From positions 2,950,001-3,014,000 of the forward strand of contig NZ_JOOA01000002.1 in NCBI RefSeq assembly GCF_000712055.1: a stretch of 64,000 nt of DNA, in the 5' to 3' direction. The stretch is from Ruminococcus sp. HUN007 (GTDB lineage: Bacteria > Bacillota > Clostridia > Oscillospirales > Ruminococcaceae). Below the pieces are notes generated by a model, which worked only from the letters and a program-made list of their open reading frames with translations, was not told the DNA's origin and did no database searches. A program made the position numbers and the translations under genes. The first letter of the stretch is position 1; every line of letters starts with the position of its first letter. Positions 7,554 to 15,143 of the stretch are shown here, piece by piece.

Positions 7554-8687
7554 ATGACGATGACAGTTGAGGATATGAAAAAACTTTCCCCTGACGGCTG
7601 CCAGATAATCGATATACGAAGCGAAATGGAGCTTTCCTATGGAAAGATTCCAGGGGCTGTACACATAAAGCAGGATGCCCTTTACGGAAATGAATATATC
7701 GACAGAAGCGGGAAACCGGTCATCATCTGCTGCAGCAGAGGCGAATTCAGTGTTGAAGCTGCGGAAAAACTCCGTGAGGAAGGCGTAAATGCATTCAGCC
7801 TCGAAGGCGGATACCGTGCATGGCTTATGGATGCGATAAATGAACCGGCAGCCCGTGTTTCTGCGGAAGATGTGGAAATGAGTCTGCGAAAGAAATTCAA
7901 GAAAAACATCTGGTGCAGGTTTACTAAGGCTCTCAATATGTATGAACTGATAAAGCCGGGTGACAGGATAGCAGTCTGTATTTCAGGCGGCAAGGATTCC
8001 ATGCTCATGGCGAAGTGCTTTCAGGAACTTAAGCGTCACAACAAGTTTGAGTTCGACGTGAAGTATCTTGTCATGGATCCGGGATACAGTCCGGACAACA
8101 GACGCATAATTGAGGAGAACGCGAAGAACTTAAATATTCCGATAGAGATTTTCGAGTCGCAGATATTTGATTCGGTTTTCAATATCGAAAAGTCGCCGTG
8201 CTATCTCTGTGCGAGAATGAGAAGGGGACATCTTTACACATTTGCAAAGCAGCTTGGCTGCAACAAGATAGCTCTTGGACATCACTACGATGATGTTATT
8301 GAAACGATCCTCATGGGAATGCTCTACGGCGCACAGGTACAGACCATGATGCCGAAGCTGCACAGCACGAATTTCGAGGGAATGGAACTTATTCGTCCGC
8401 TCTATCTGGTACGTGAGGATGACATCAAGGCGTGGCGTGACTACAATAATCTTCATTTTATCCAGTGTGCATGCAAGTTTACCGACACATGTGTAAGCTG
8501 CGACAACGAAGAAAACCAGTCCAAGCGCATCGAAATCAAGAATCTTATAAAGACACTTAAAAAGACCAATCCGCTGGTCGAAAGCCACATTTTCAAGAGC
8601 GTCGAGAATGTCTGTCTTGACACGGTCATCGCCTACAAGAAAAACGGCGAAAAGATCAGTTTTCTTGATCATTACGATGACGAATAA
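7554..8687 (+). CDS. Rhodanese domain fused to a TtcA-like tRNA thiolation ATPase
   Basis: A 377-residue two-domain protein. Residues ~1-90 are a rhodanese with an active-site loop ICCSRGEFS that keeps the Cys. Residues ~125-350 are an N-type PP-loop ATPase: ISGGKDSMLMAK, then SPCYLCARMRRGHL with a CxxC, GHHYDDVIET, and a later Cys cluster in CACKFTDTCVSC. TtcA/TtuA-type enzymes adenylate tRNA and add sulfur using an iron-sulfur cluster held by such cysteines. The rhodanese may deliver persulfide sulfur to that site. The cysE neighbour supports a sulfur theme. The exact tRNA position (2-thiocytidine or other) is not decided by sequence alone. Confidence 0.82.
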   Translation: MTMTVEDMKKLSPDGCQIIDIRSEMELSYGKIPGAVHIKQDALYGNEYIDRSGKPVIICCSRGEFSVEAAEKLREEGVNAFSLEGGYRAWLMDAINEPAARVSAEDVEMSLRKKFKKNIWCRFTKALNMYELIKPGDRIAVCISGGKDSMLMAKCFQELKRHNKFEFDVKYLVMDPGYSPDNRRIIEENAKNLNIPIEIFESQIFDSVFNIEKSPCYLCARMRRGHLYTFAKQLGCNKIALGHHYDDVIETILMGMLYGAQVQTMMPKLHSTNFEGMELIRPLYLVREDDIKAWRDYNNLHFIQCACKFTDTCVSCDNEENQSKRIEIKNLIKTLKKTNPLVESHIFKSVENVCLDTVIAYKKNGEKISFLDHYDDE

Positions 8688-8693
8688 TAATAC

Positions 8694-8728
8694 CAAAAAA
8701 GCCATTCGCGGATGCGAACGGCTTTTTT
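8694..8728 (+). terminator. Terminator of the cysE operon
   Basis: AAAAAAGCCaTTCGC and GCGAAcGGCTTTTTT form a strong stem with a short loop and T-run. Confidence 0.85.
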
Positions 8729-8729
8729 C

Positions 8730-8798
8730 TTTGGGGTGGAGGGGCGAAGCCCCTCCGCAAAAAAGCCCCCTCCTATTGGGAGGGGGTTGGGGGTGGGG
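8730..8798. repeat. Two GC hairpins and a G-quadruplex-like tract between convergent genes
   Basis: The stretch holds GGAGGGGC/GCCCCTCC with a GAA loop, then CCCCCTCC/GGGAGGGGG, and ends in four G-runs (GGGAGGGGG, GGGGG, GGGG) at 8778-8798 separated by one or two bases. It lies just past the 3' end of the minus-strand 8800 gene. It may end or stabilise transcripts. Confidence 0.5.
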
Positions 8799-8799
8799 A

Positions 8800-9009
8800 T
8801 CACGATTCAAAATCCTCCACATCTATATCCAGTGGTGCGTCGATCTCTTTACCGACGTATCCGCCGTTTTTTCGCCTTTGTTTTACACATTCGGTCAGCA
8901 GGTACTCTATCTGTCCGTTCACTGACCTGAAATCATCTTCCGCCCATGATGCTATGTCGTTGTATAGTTTTTCGGACAAGCGGAGCGGGACCTGTTTTTT
9001 TGCAGCCAT
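8800..9009 (-). CDS. Ribbon-helix-helix (Arc-like) small DNA-binding protein
   Basis: A 69-residue protein. KQVPLRLSEKLYNDIASWAE followed by RSVNGQIEYLLTECV matches the strand-helix-helix fold of Arc/MetJ-type regulators. The tail is acidic. Its ATG overlaps the stop of the upstream SPFH gene as TGATG, so translation is probably coupled. A perfect 19-bp palindrome lies over the -10 box of the shared promoter (10103-10121) and is a natural candidate for its operator. The partner is SPFH, not a toxin, so a toxin-antitoxin reading is not supported. Confidence 0.75.
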   Translation of the reverse strand: MAAKKQVPLRLSEKLYNDIASWAEDDFRSVNGQIEYLLTECVKQRRKNGGYVGKEIDAPLDIDVEDFES

Positions 9010-10037
9010 CAGTAAATACTTCCTGAATTAACTACAGGCTGAGCATCGTGGTTGCCGCAGAGGACAACGAGAAGATTGGATACCATTGCGGCTTTTCTCT
9101 CGTCATCGAGTTCAACGACATTCTTTTCGGAAAGCTGTTCAAGAGCCATTTCAACCATGCCTACCGCACCGTCAACGATGAGTTTTCTTGCGTCAACTAC
9201 TGCTGAAGCCTGCTGTCTCTGGAGCATTGCTGCTGCGATCTCCGGAGCGTATGCAAGGTATGTGATACGTGCTTCGATTATCTCGATGCCGGCTATCTGA
9301 ACTTTTTCCTGGATCTCGTCGCGGATACGTCCCGCAACGATCTCGCTTGAACCGCGGAGGCTGCCTTCATCGGCAATGCCGTCGCCTGTTGTGTCTACAT
9401 TTTCAGCTACATCATAAGGATAGAGTCTTACAATGTTTCTGAGTGCTGTGTCGCACTGGAGTGAAAGGTATTCCTTGTAGTTGTCTACTTCAAAAACTGC
9501 CTTTGCAGTGTCAGTAACACGCCACATAACTGCGATGCCGATCTCGATAGGGTTGCCGAGGCAGTCGTTGATCTTCTGCTTGTTGTTGTTGAGTGTCATG
9601 ATCTTGAGTGAGATCTTCTTGTTAGTCTGAGCAAGCTGAAGACTTGCAGCATCTGAGCCGGTTCCGGTGCTCAGTGAGAACAGTGAACTGTTGTCGCCTG
9701 AAACGTCACCGCTCTGTCTGAGTTTTGTTGCAGCTGCCGGGTTGAAAGCTGTGCAGAAAGGATTTACCCAGAAGAAACCGTCGCCTTTGAGAGTGCCCTT
9801 GTATTTACCGAAGAGTGTGAGCACGAGTGCTTCCTGTGGCTTTAAAACCTTAAGGCCCAGAGTAAGGATCCAGCCGAGCAGTACCCAGATGATCGAAATT
9901 ACGCCGAGAACTGTTCCGATTCCTGTGCATGATGAAAGTCCGATCGGGATGAGCGGAATAGCAACAAGATATGCGATAATGATGAAGATAAGCATAGCCA
10001 TGCCGTTTTTGTTGGTTGTAATGATTTTCTCTTTCAT
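9009..10037 (-). CDS. SPFH/band-7 domain membrane protein
   Basis: A 342-residue stomatin/prohibitin-like protein. Two hydrophobic segments lie at about residues 13-35 and 40-62. The SPFH domain follows from LKPQEALVLTLFGKYKGTL through IEIGIAVMWRVTDTAKAVF, and a helical region (LQRQQASAVVDARKLIVDGA) comes after it. A Ser/Gly-rich insert (~115-140) interrupts the early SPFH part. The start is the ATG at 10037 behind GGGGAGG; the GTG 15 bases upstream overlaps that site and is unlikely. Such proteins organise membrane microdomains and scaffold proteases. It is the first gene of a two-gene operon with the Arc-like protein. Confidence 0.85.
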   Translation of the reverse strand: MKEKIITTNKNGMAMLIFIIIAYLVAIPLIPIGLSSCTGIGTVLGVISIIWVLLGWILTLGLKVLKPQEALVLTLFGKYKGTLKGDGFFWVNPFCTAFNPAAATKLRQSGDVSGDNSSLFSLSTGTGSDAASLQLAQTNKKISLKIMTLNNNKQKINDCLGNPIEIGIAVMWRVTDTAKAVFEVDNYKEYLSLQCDTALRNIVRLYPYDVAENVDTTGDGIADEGSLRGSSEIVAGRIRDEIQEKVQIAGIEIIEARITYLAYAPEIAAAMLQRQQASAVVDARKLIVDGAVGMVEMALEQLSEKNVVELDDERKAAMVSNLLVVLCGNHDAQPVVNSGSIY

Positions 10038-10102
10038 GTTGTACCTCCCCACATCTGTGATGTGTGTTCTGTATTTATCTTAATATCAACAACGTTTCTT
10101 GC

Positions 10103-10121
10103 TGATATCATTATGATATCA
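10103..10121. promoter_or_regulatory. Palindromic operator over the SPFH promoter
   Basis: A perfect inverted repeat TGATATCAT-T-ATGATATCA overlaps the -10 box (10113-10118). A repressor bound here would block transcription. The Arc-like protein encoded in the operon is the obvious candidate. Confidence 0.55.
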
Positions 10122-10141
10122 TATTAATTTTCGGTTGTCAA
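10113..10141 (-). promoter_or_regulatory. Promoter of the SPFH-RHH operon
   Basis: On the minus strand: a perfect TTGACA (10141-10136), a 17-nt spacer and TATCAT (10118-10113), about 75 bases before the ATG. Confidence 0.7.
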
Positions 10142-10205
10142 TATCTTTTCAGAAAATTTTCTGAAGATCATCTTAAAGGCCGGAAGTAAGGCACATTCAT
10201 CACCG

Positions 10206-10234
10206 TTGCAAAGAACTTAAAAATGTTGTATACT
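10206..10234 (+). promoter_or_regulatory. Promoter upstream of the fossil and the second AAA gene
   Basis: TTGCAA (10206-10211), a 17-nt spacer and TATACT (10229-10234). Transcription would run through the fossil at 10265-10378 into the gene at 10457, giving a leader of about 220 bases. Confidence 0.55.
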
Positions 10235-10264
10235 TTAAATATATGAAAATACGTAAAGAGTCAG

Positions 10265-10378
10265 CTGCATACTGATATTCTGTTACCTGAGTCTGGATAA
10301 AGGATATATGCTGAGTTTCAGTTTCAATAAGGATAAGAAACCGGGCGTAAAGGAAATCGTGTCAGTTACTGTTGCTTA
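10265..10378 (+). pseudogene. Fossil of a third AAA/PD-(D/E)XK gene, C-terminal end only
   Basis: From about 10294 one frame reads YLSLDKGYMLSFSFNKDKK and runs on to end in VSVTVA and a stop at 10378. This lines up with the C-terminal DYYHITKGYMLSFNFNKNK of the 4841 gene. A short frameshifted piece upstream resembles the preceding DYLDYY. It is not the end of the intact 10457 gene. It records a lost or recombined paralog. Confidence 0.6.
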
Positions 10379-10456
10379 AAACCCGTAAAAATGATACACT
10401 TAAAAGAACAGAGCGTAAAATTTGAAAAAGGAACCAGCCGGAAAGGAGAAAATGAT

Positions 10457-12169
10457 ATGCCTCGTGGAATAGGAACAGGAGTGCAAAGTTTCAGTAAACT
10501 TATAGAAGAAAAGTGTTTTTTAGTAGATAAAACAAAGTTTATAAAGGACTGGTGGACAACAAAGGATGAAGTCACTCTCATCACCCGACCGCGTCGTTTC
10601 GGAAAAACTCTTAACATGAGCATGCTCGAATGTTTCTTCAGTCCGGAATATGCAGGCAGAGCGGATCTTTTTGAAGGCCTTGATGTCTGGGATGATGAGA
10701 AAATGAGAGAACTGCAGGGAAAATGGCCTCTGATCTTCATTACAATGGCATCAGTAAAAGGTACCTGCTATGAAGATTTTCTTGAACAGATGAATGCAGA
10801 AATGCAGTCAGTTTATTCACGCTATGAAGAGTTTATAAATAACAGTGACAGGATCTCGGAAGAAAAAAAGGAAAAATTCAATCTTTTTAACCGAACAATG
10901 CTGAAAGCGATGGTTGCCGAACAGGAAAATCAGAAAGTCAATAAAACTGTTGTTACACAGAGTATAGCATATCTTTCAGAACTTCTTTCGATCCATTACG
11001 GAAAGAAAGTAATTATACTTCTTGATGAATATGATACGCCGATGGTCGAATCCTATGTGAAAAAATACTGGGATGAAGTCGTATCTTTCATGCGTACATT
11101 TTTCAATACAACATTCAAAAGCAATCCGTACATGTACCGCAGTGTACTTACCGGAATAACAAGAGTAAGCAAAGAGTCGCTGTTTTCTGATTTCAATAAT
11201 ATCGAGATGTGTACGATTTCAGCCGTAAAATATCAGGAATACTTCGGATTTACTGAAGAAGAAGTATTTGCAGCTATGGATGAATACGGACTTACAAATA
11301 AGGATGAAGTGAAATACTGGTATGACGGATTTACCATCGGTGATCTTAAGGATATCTATAATCCGTGGTCGGTGATCAATTTCCTCGGCAAGAAAAAATT
11401 CGCACCATACTGGGCAAATACAAGTTCCAATAAACTTGTAAGTGATCTTCTGCGTAAAGGTGATGCAGAACTGAAAAGTGATTTTGAATATCTTCTCTGC
11501 GGAGGAACAGTAACGAAGCAGATAAATGAAGAACTTGTATACAGTCAGCTTGAACAGACCCGCGATTCAGTATGGAGTCTGCTTACCATGAGCGGATACC
11601 TGAAGATAAACAGTATAAACGGGAAAAAATATGAGCTGGAACTGGTAAATCATGAAACTAAAGAAATGTTTGAAGGACTGATCGGGGGCTGGTTTGCTGA
11701 AGGTGACAGATACAGTAATTTTCTCAAAGCCCTTCTTCAGAACGACCTTGACTACATGAATAAATTCATGAACGACTTAACAGTATCGATGTTCAGCTCA
11801 TTCGATACAGGAAAGAAGCCGTCAGAGGAAGCTGAACCGGAACGTTTTTATCATGGTTTTGTTCTCGGACTTCTGGTGGATCTTCGTGACAGATATGCAG
11901 TAACATCCAACCGTGAAAGCGGATTCGGAAGATATGACGTACTTCTTGAACCACTGGATAAGGAAAAAGATGATGCAATGATATTCGAATTCAAGGTGAT
12001 GAACAAAAGAAAAGGCGAAAAAAATCTTGAAGATACAGTAGCAGCAGCACTGAAGCAGATAGAGGACAGAAAGTACGAGCAGATACTTCTTGACAAGGGA
12101 ATAAAGAAAGACAGAATCCGCAAGTACGGCTTTGCATTCGATGGCAGCAGAGTTCTTATAGGTGAATAA
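10457..12169 (+). CDS. AAA-ATPase-like protein with PD-(D/E)XK nuclease domain (copy 2)
   Basis: A 570-residue member of the AAA-ATPase_like/PDDEXK_9 family. The typical N terminus GVQSFSKLIEEKCFLVDKT is followed by a degenerate P-loop ITRPRRFGKTLNMSM (about residue 45) and a Walker B VIILLDEYDTPM (about residue 190). Near the C terminus GRYDVLLEPL and AMIFEFKVM give the D and ExK of the nuclease fold. The start is the ATG at 10457 with AAAGGAG at good distance; the frame is open further upstream but has no ribosome site. Copy number of this family is high in many Clostridia and Bacteroidetes. Its function is unsettled. Confidence 0.85.
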   Translation: MPRGIGTGVQSFSKLIEEKCFLVDKTKFIKDWWTTKDEVTLITRPRRFGKTLNMSMLECFFSPEYAGRADLFEGLDVWDDEKMRELQGKWPLIFITMASVKGTCYEDFLEQMNAEMQSVYSRYEEFINNSDRISEEKKEKFNLFNRTMLKAMVAEQENQKVNKTVVTQSIAYLSELLSIHYGKKVIILLDEYDTPMVESYVKKYWDEVVSFMRTFFNTTFKSNPYMYRSVLTGITRVSKESLFSDFNNIEMCTISAVKYQEYFGFTEEEVFAAMDEYGLTNKDEVKYWYDGFTIGDLKDIYNPWSVINFLGKKKFAPYWANTSSNKLVSDLLRKGDAELKSDFEYLLCGGTVTKQINEELVYSQLEQTRDSVWSLLTMSGYLKINSINGKKYELELVNHETKEMFEGLIGGWFAEGDRYSNFLKALLQNDLDYMNKFMNDLTVSMFSSFDTGKKPSEEAEPERFYHGFVLGLLVDLRDRYAVTSNRESGFGRYDVLLEPLDKEKDDAMIFEFKVMNKRKGEKNLEDTVAAALKQIEDRKYEQILLDKGIKKDRIRKYGFAFDGSRVLIGE

Positions 12170-12258
12170 ACATCTGATAAGTGTTTTATATCAACAGCAC
12201 AGTGAAGATGTTTACTTGAATATATCATAAAAAAAACAAACAGAAAGCTGGAATAAAA

Positions 12259-12840
12259 ATGGCAGGAACGACTCATGAAGTTGAGGATAAATCAGTTATT
12301 GAAAAAATAAAAAAGGACGCAGCAGAGGCGGCTGCCGAGCTTGTGAAGGAAGGAAAACTTCACCGCGGGCAGATAGTTGTTATCGGATGCAGTACAAGTG
12401 AAACTCTTGGTGAGGATATCGGAAGCTGGTCTGTGCCGGAGGCCGGAGAGGCTATTTACGACGGGCTCATGTCGGTTTTCGGGAAAGAGGGTATCTTTAT
12501 TGCGGCGCAGTGCTGTGAGCATCTTAACAGGGCGATAATCACGGAAAGGGAAGCTGTTCCTTTTGCCGATATCGTGAACGTTGTTCCGCAGCCGAAGGCA
12601 GGAGGTTCATTTGCAACTGCGGCATATAAAAAGATGAAGGATCCGGTTGCAGTCGAGGAGATACGTGCTGACGGCGGTATCGATATCGGAGGTACGCTTA
12701 TCGGTATGCATCTGAAGAAGGTTGCCGTTCCGCTCAAGCTTAAGCAGGATCATGTGGGCAGAGCCCATGTAACTGCGGCCCGTGTACGTCCGAAGTTTAT
12801 CGGCGGCGACAGAGCTGCTTATGACGAGAAACTGAAATAA
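12259..12840 (+). CDS. TIGR01440/DUF436 family protein (YwlG-like)
   Basis: A 193-residue cytosolic protein of the conserved UPF0340 family. Typical segments are GQIVVIGCSTSETLGEDIGS, AAQCCEHLNRAIITER, VVPQPKAGGSFATAA and the C-terminal DHVGRAHVTAARVRPKFIGG. The biochemical role of the family is not established. The ribosome site is weak (GCTGGAA). deoC follows after 27 bases and is probably co-transcribed. The start gives the usual family length. Confidence 0.85.
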   Translation: MAGTTHEVEDKSVIEKIKKDAAEAAAELVKEGKLHRGQIVVIGCSTSETLGEDIGSWSVPEAGEAIYDGLMSVFGKEGIFIAAQCCEHLNRAIITEREAVPFADIVNVVPQPKAGGSFATAAYKKMKDPVAVEEIRADGGIDIGGTLIGMHLKKVAVPLKLKQDHVGRAHVTAARVRPKFIGGDRAAYDEKLK

Positions 12841-12867
12841 TATATAAATATGAAAAGGGGTTATTGA

Positions 12868-13626
12868 ATGGATATCAAAGGAATACTTTCAACATGCGAT
12901 CATACTCTTCTGAGTCAGACAGCAACATTCGAGGAGATCAAGGCACTGTGCGATGATGCGATAAAGTACGGGACTGCATCGGTCTGCATTCCGCCGTGCT
13001 ATGTAAAACCGGCAAAGTATTATGTCGGAGACAGGATGAGAATATGTACCGTGATAGGGTTCCCGAACGGAAACAGCACCACTGCCTCCAAGGTTTTTGA
13101 AACGGAGAATGCAGTGGAAAACGGAGCCGATGAGATAGATATGGTCATCAACATCGGTATGCTGAAGGCGAAGGAATATTTCTACGTTCTTGACGAGATA
13201 CGCTCAGTTAAAAGGGCGTGCGACGGCAGGATACTTAAAGTGATCATCGAGACATGTCTTCTTACTGAAGAAGAGAAGATCAAGATGTGTGAGCTCGTGA
13301 CGAAGGCCGGTGCAAATTTCATCAAGACCTCCACCGGATTTTCGACCGGAGGTGCAACCTTTGAAGATGTAAAGCTTTTTGCAAAGCATGTCGGACCGGG
13401 CGTAAAGATCAAGGCAGCCGGCGGTATAAAAACTGTTGAAGACGCAAAGAAGTTTATTCTGCTTGGCGCTTCAAGACTCGGAACGAGCCGTCTTGTTAAG
13501 ATAGCAAAGGAAGAGGAAGCAGATGATTACGACTCCGGCAGCTCATGGGAGTCAGTCAGTGTTCTCGATATCGATATGGATGAAAGCGATGATGAAGGTT
13601 CAGACTTCGACAGGCTGACGGAGTGA
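12868..13626 (+). CDS. deoC: Deoxyribose-phosphate aldolase
   Basis: A 252-residue class I aldolase that cleaves 2-deoxyribose 5-phosphate to glyceraldehyde 3-phosphate and acetaldehyde in deoxynucleoside catabolism. The Schiff-base lysine is in [14 protein letters not shown]. The catalytic Asp lies in [12 protein letters not shown] and the second Lys in IKAAGGIKT. The usual fold ends near LGTSRLVKI. About 40 further residues are acidic and Ser-rich ([21 protein letters not shown]), an uncommon tail. AAGGGG precedes the ATG. A terminator follows. Confidence 0.92.
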   Translation: MDIKGILSTCDHTLLSQTATFEEIKALCDDAIKYGTASVCIPPCYVKPAKYYVGDRMRICTVIGFPNGNSTTASKVFETENAVENGADEIDMVINIGMLKAKEYFYVLDEIRSVKRACDGRILKVIIETCLLTEEEKIKMCELVTKAGANFIKTSTGFSTGGATFEDVKLFAKHVGPGVKIKAAGGIKTVEDAKKFILLGASRLGTSRLVKIAKEEEADDYDSGSSWESVSVLDIDMDESDDEGSDFDRLTE

Positions 13627-13647
13627 CCGGCGTTTCCATGATAATGT

Positions 13648-13699
13648 AAAACCAGTATATCTTCGATATGCATATGTGCTATCGGGATATGCTGGTTTT
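13648..13699 (+). terminator. Terminator after deoC
   Basis: AAAACCAGTATATC and GATATGCTGGTTTT form an imperfect stem ending in T-rich sequence. Confidence 0.6.
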
Positions 13700-13861
13700 G
13701 TTGTTTTCCGGATATCAGCGGCTCCTGGTATGCGATCTTCTGTCTGTGAATTGTTTATATATTTCCGGCAGTGTTTTGTGCACATGTACAAAGTTGAATT
13801 TTTCTTCAAACATTTCTTCCGGTACGGATGTTATAATATATGAAAGCTTTCAGAATAAGGG

Positions 13862-14896
13862 GTGATTCCTATCAGTGTCTATATGGCGGTTTCAGTGCTG
13901 ACGGAATGCTCAGACGGAGACAGCCTTGCGGAACTTACAGATTTCCTGCAGGTATCCGGTACTGAAGAACTCGGAAAAATCAATAAAGATATTTTTGATT
14001 CGCTCTATTTTGATGAATTTGACAAGTACTGTCGTATGACAAATTCTATCTGGCTTGCACGTCAGTATAATTTTGAGAAAGACAAGCTGAAAACTCTTGC
14101 TGATAAATACTATACGGCATCATTCCTGCGTGACTTCGAATCGCAGCCGGAATGTGACGATATATCGGAATGGATCAGTCAGAATACGTCAGGAAAATTC
14201 AAGCCGTTTATTGCGGCAGATACAGAAGATAAAAAAACGCTGCTTAAGATAATCAATACAGTTACATTCAAGGAGAAATGGAATACAAAATTCCGTGCCG
14301 GTGAAGAAGGCGCTTTCCACGGCAGCGACGGAGACATAAACTGTATGTTTATGCACGGAGAAGATAAATACGGGCGTATCGCTGAAGATGAAGCTTTTAC
14401 AGCATATATAAAGAGCTTTGAAGACGGATATAAAATGAATTTTATTCTGCCTGCTGACGGAAAGAGCGTAAATGATATTGTTTCCGACAGTGAAGTTATG
14501 AACAGAGTTTTTCAGGCGAAAACCGGTGAAGCAAGAAATGTAATTGCCGATATTCCGAAGTTCAGTTCCGGCTCGAAATTTGATCTTGTATCCACACTGA
14601 AGGATGCCGGAGTTACGAAGATCTTCGACGGACTTGATATAGAGCCTCTTGTAAAGTATGAAGAAAACGGACTGGACGGAGCCAGTGTGAGTGATATAGT
14701 TCATGAAGCGGTAATTGACGTTGATGAAAAGGGCTGCGAGGCCGCTGCATACACAATAATAAACATGGCCCCGACGACTTCCATGCCTCCGGAGGACTAT
14801 GAGTTTAAAGCAGACAGACCGTTTATCTATTTCATTTCCAATGAAGACGGCGTTCCGCTTTTCGTAGGTATCGTAAACGATCCGACACAGAAATAA
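13862..14896 (+). CDS. Serpin, apparently truncated at the N terminus
   Basis: A 344-residue serpin that starts abruptly at the helix B segment (IPISVYMAVSVLTECSDGD). It lacks a signal peptide and helix A, which normally take 30 or more residues. The rest is well kept: TNSIWLARQY, INTVTFKEKW, and the reactive-loop hinge DEKGCEAAAYTIINMAP followed by FKADRPFIYFISN. Counting 17 residues from the hinge Glu places P1-P1' near Thr-Thr in APTTSM, which would suit an elastase- or subtilisin-like protease; this is inference. The GTG start has a poor ribosome site, though TATAAT occurs at 13831. It may be a 5'-truncated pseudogene or a cytosolic serpin. Confidence 0.75.
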   Translation: MIPISVYMAVSVLTECSDGDSLAELTDFLQVSGTEELGKINKDIFDSLYFDEFDKYCRMTNSIWLARQYNFEKDKLKTLADKYYTASFLRDFESQPECDDISEWISQNTSGKFKPFIAADTEDKKTLLKIINTVTFKEKWNTKFRAGEEGAFHGSDGDINCMFMHGEDKYGRIAEDEAFTAYIKSFEDGYKMNFILPADGKSVNDIVSDSEVMNRVFQAKTGEARNVIADIPKFSSGSKFDLVSTLKDAGVTKIFDGLDIEPLVKYEENGLDGASVSDIVHEAVIDVDEKGCEAAAYTIINMAPTTSMPPEDYEFKADRPFIYFISNEDGVPLFVGIVNDPTQK

Positions 14897-14935
14897 AATT
14901 TTCATCCATGTGGATTACTCTGAATAAAGATAGTC

Positions 14936-15014
14936 AGCGGGAGTACCGGTAAAAATCCGGTGCTCCCGCTGGTTCCGTATAAAGGCAGTCTTCACCCCTT
15001 CGGGCCGAAGACTG
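14936..15014 (+). terminator. Two successive hairpins after the serpin gene
   Basis: The first (14936-14970) pairs AGCGGGAGtACCGG with CCGGTgCTCCCGCT. The second (14986-15014) pairs CAGTCTTC with GAAGACTG and is followed by TTT. Together they probably end serpin transcription. Confidence 0.55.
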
Positions 15015-15047
15015 TTTCGGAGCAGCGCATATTCAGCATGTTTTCGC

Positions 15048-15076
15048 TTGCAAAAGCCTTGCTTATAGAGTATAAT
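15048..15076 (+). promoter_or_regulatory. Promoter of the lysozyme-like dockerin gene
   Basis: TTGCAA (15048-15053), a 17-nt spacer and TATAAT (15071-15076), about 70 bases before the ATG. Confidence 0.65.
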
Positions 15077-15143
15077 ATCATCATAAGCGCCCGTATTTAC
15101 AGGGCGCGTAAGGCGGCAATAATTCCTGAAAGGATATGATAAA

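Noticed and set aside
8130..8822. 230-codon minus-strand frame opposite the rhodanese-TtcA gene
   Set aside because: Runs through the terminator and hairpins and overlaps a well-supported gene; it is a shadow frame.
8800..10037. Toxin-antitoxin pair with the ribbon-helix-helix protein as antitoxin
   Set aside because: The partner is an SPFH membrane protein, not a RelE, HicA or other toxin fold.
14189..14905. 238-codon minus-strand frame opposite the serpin
   Set aside because: Shadow of the serpin coding frame; composition and motifs favour the plus strand.
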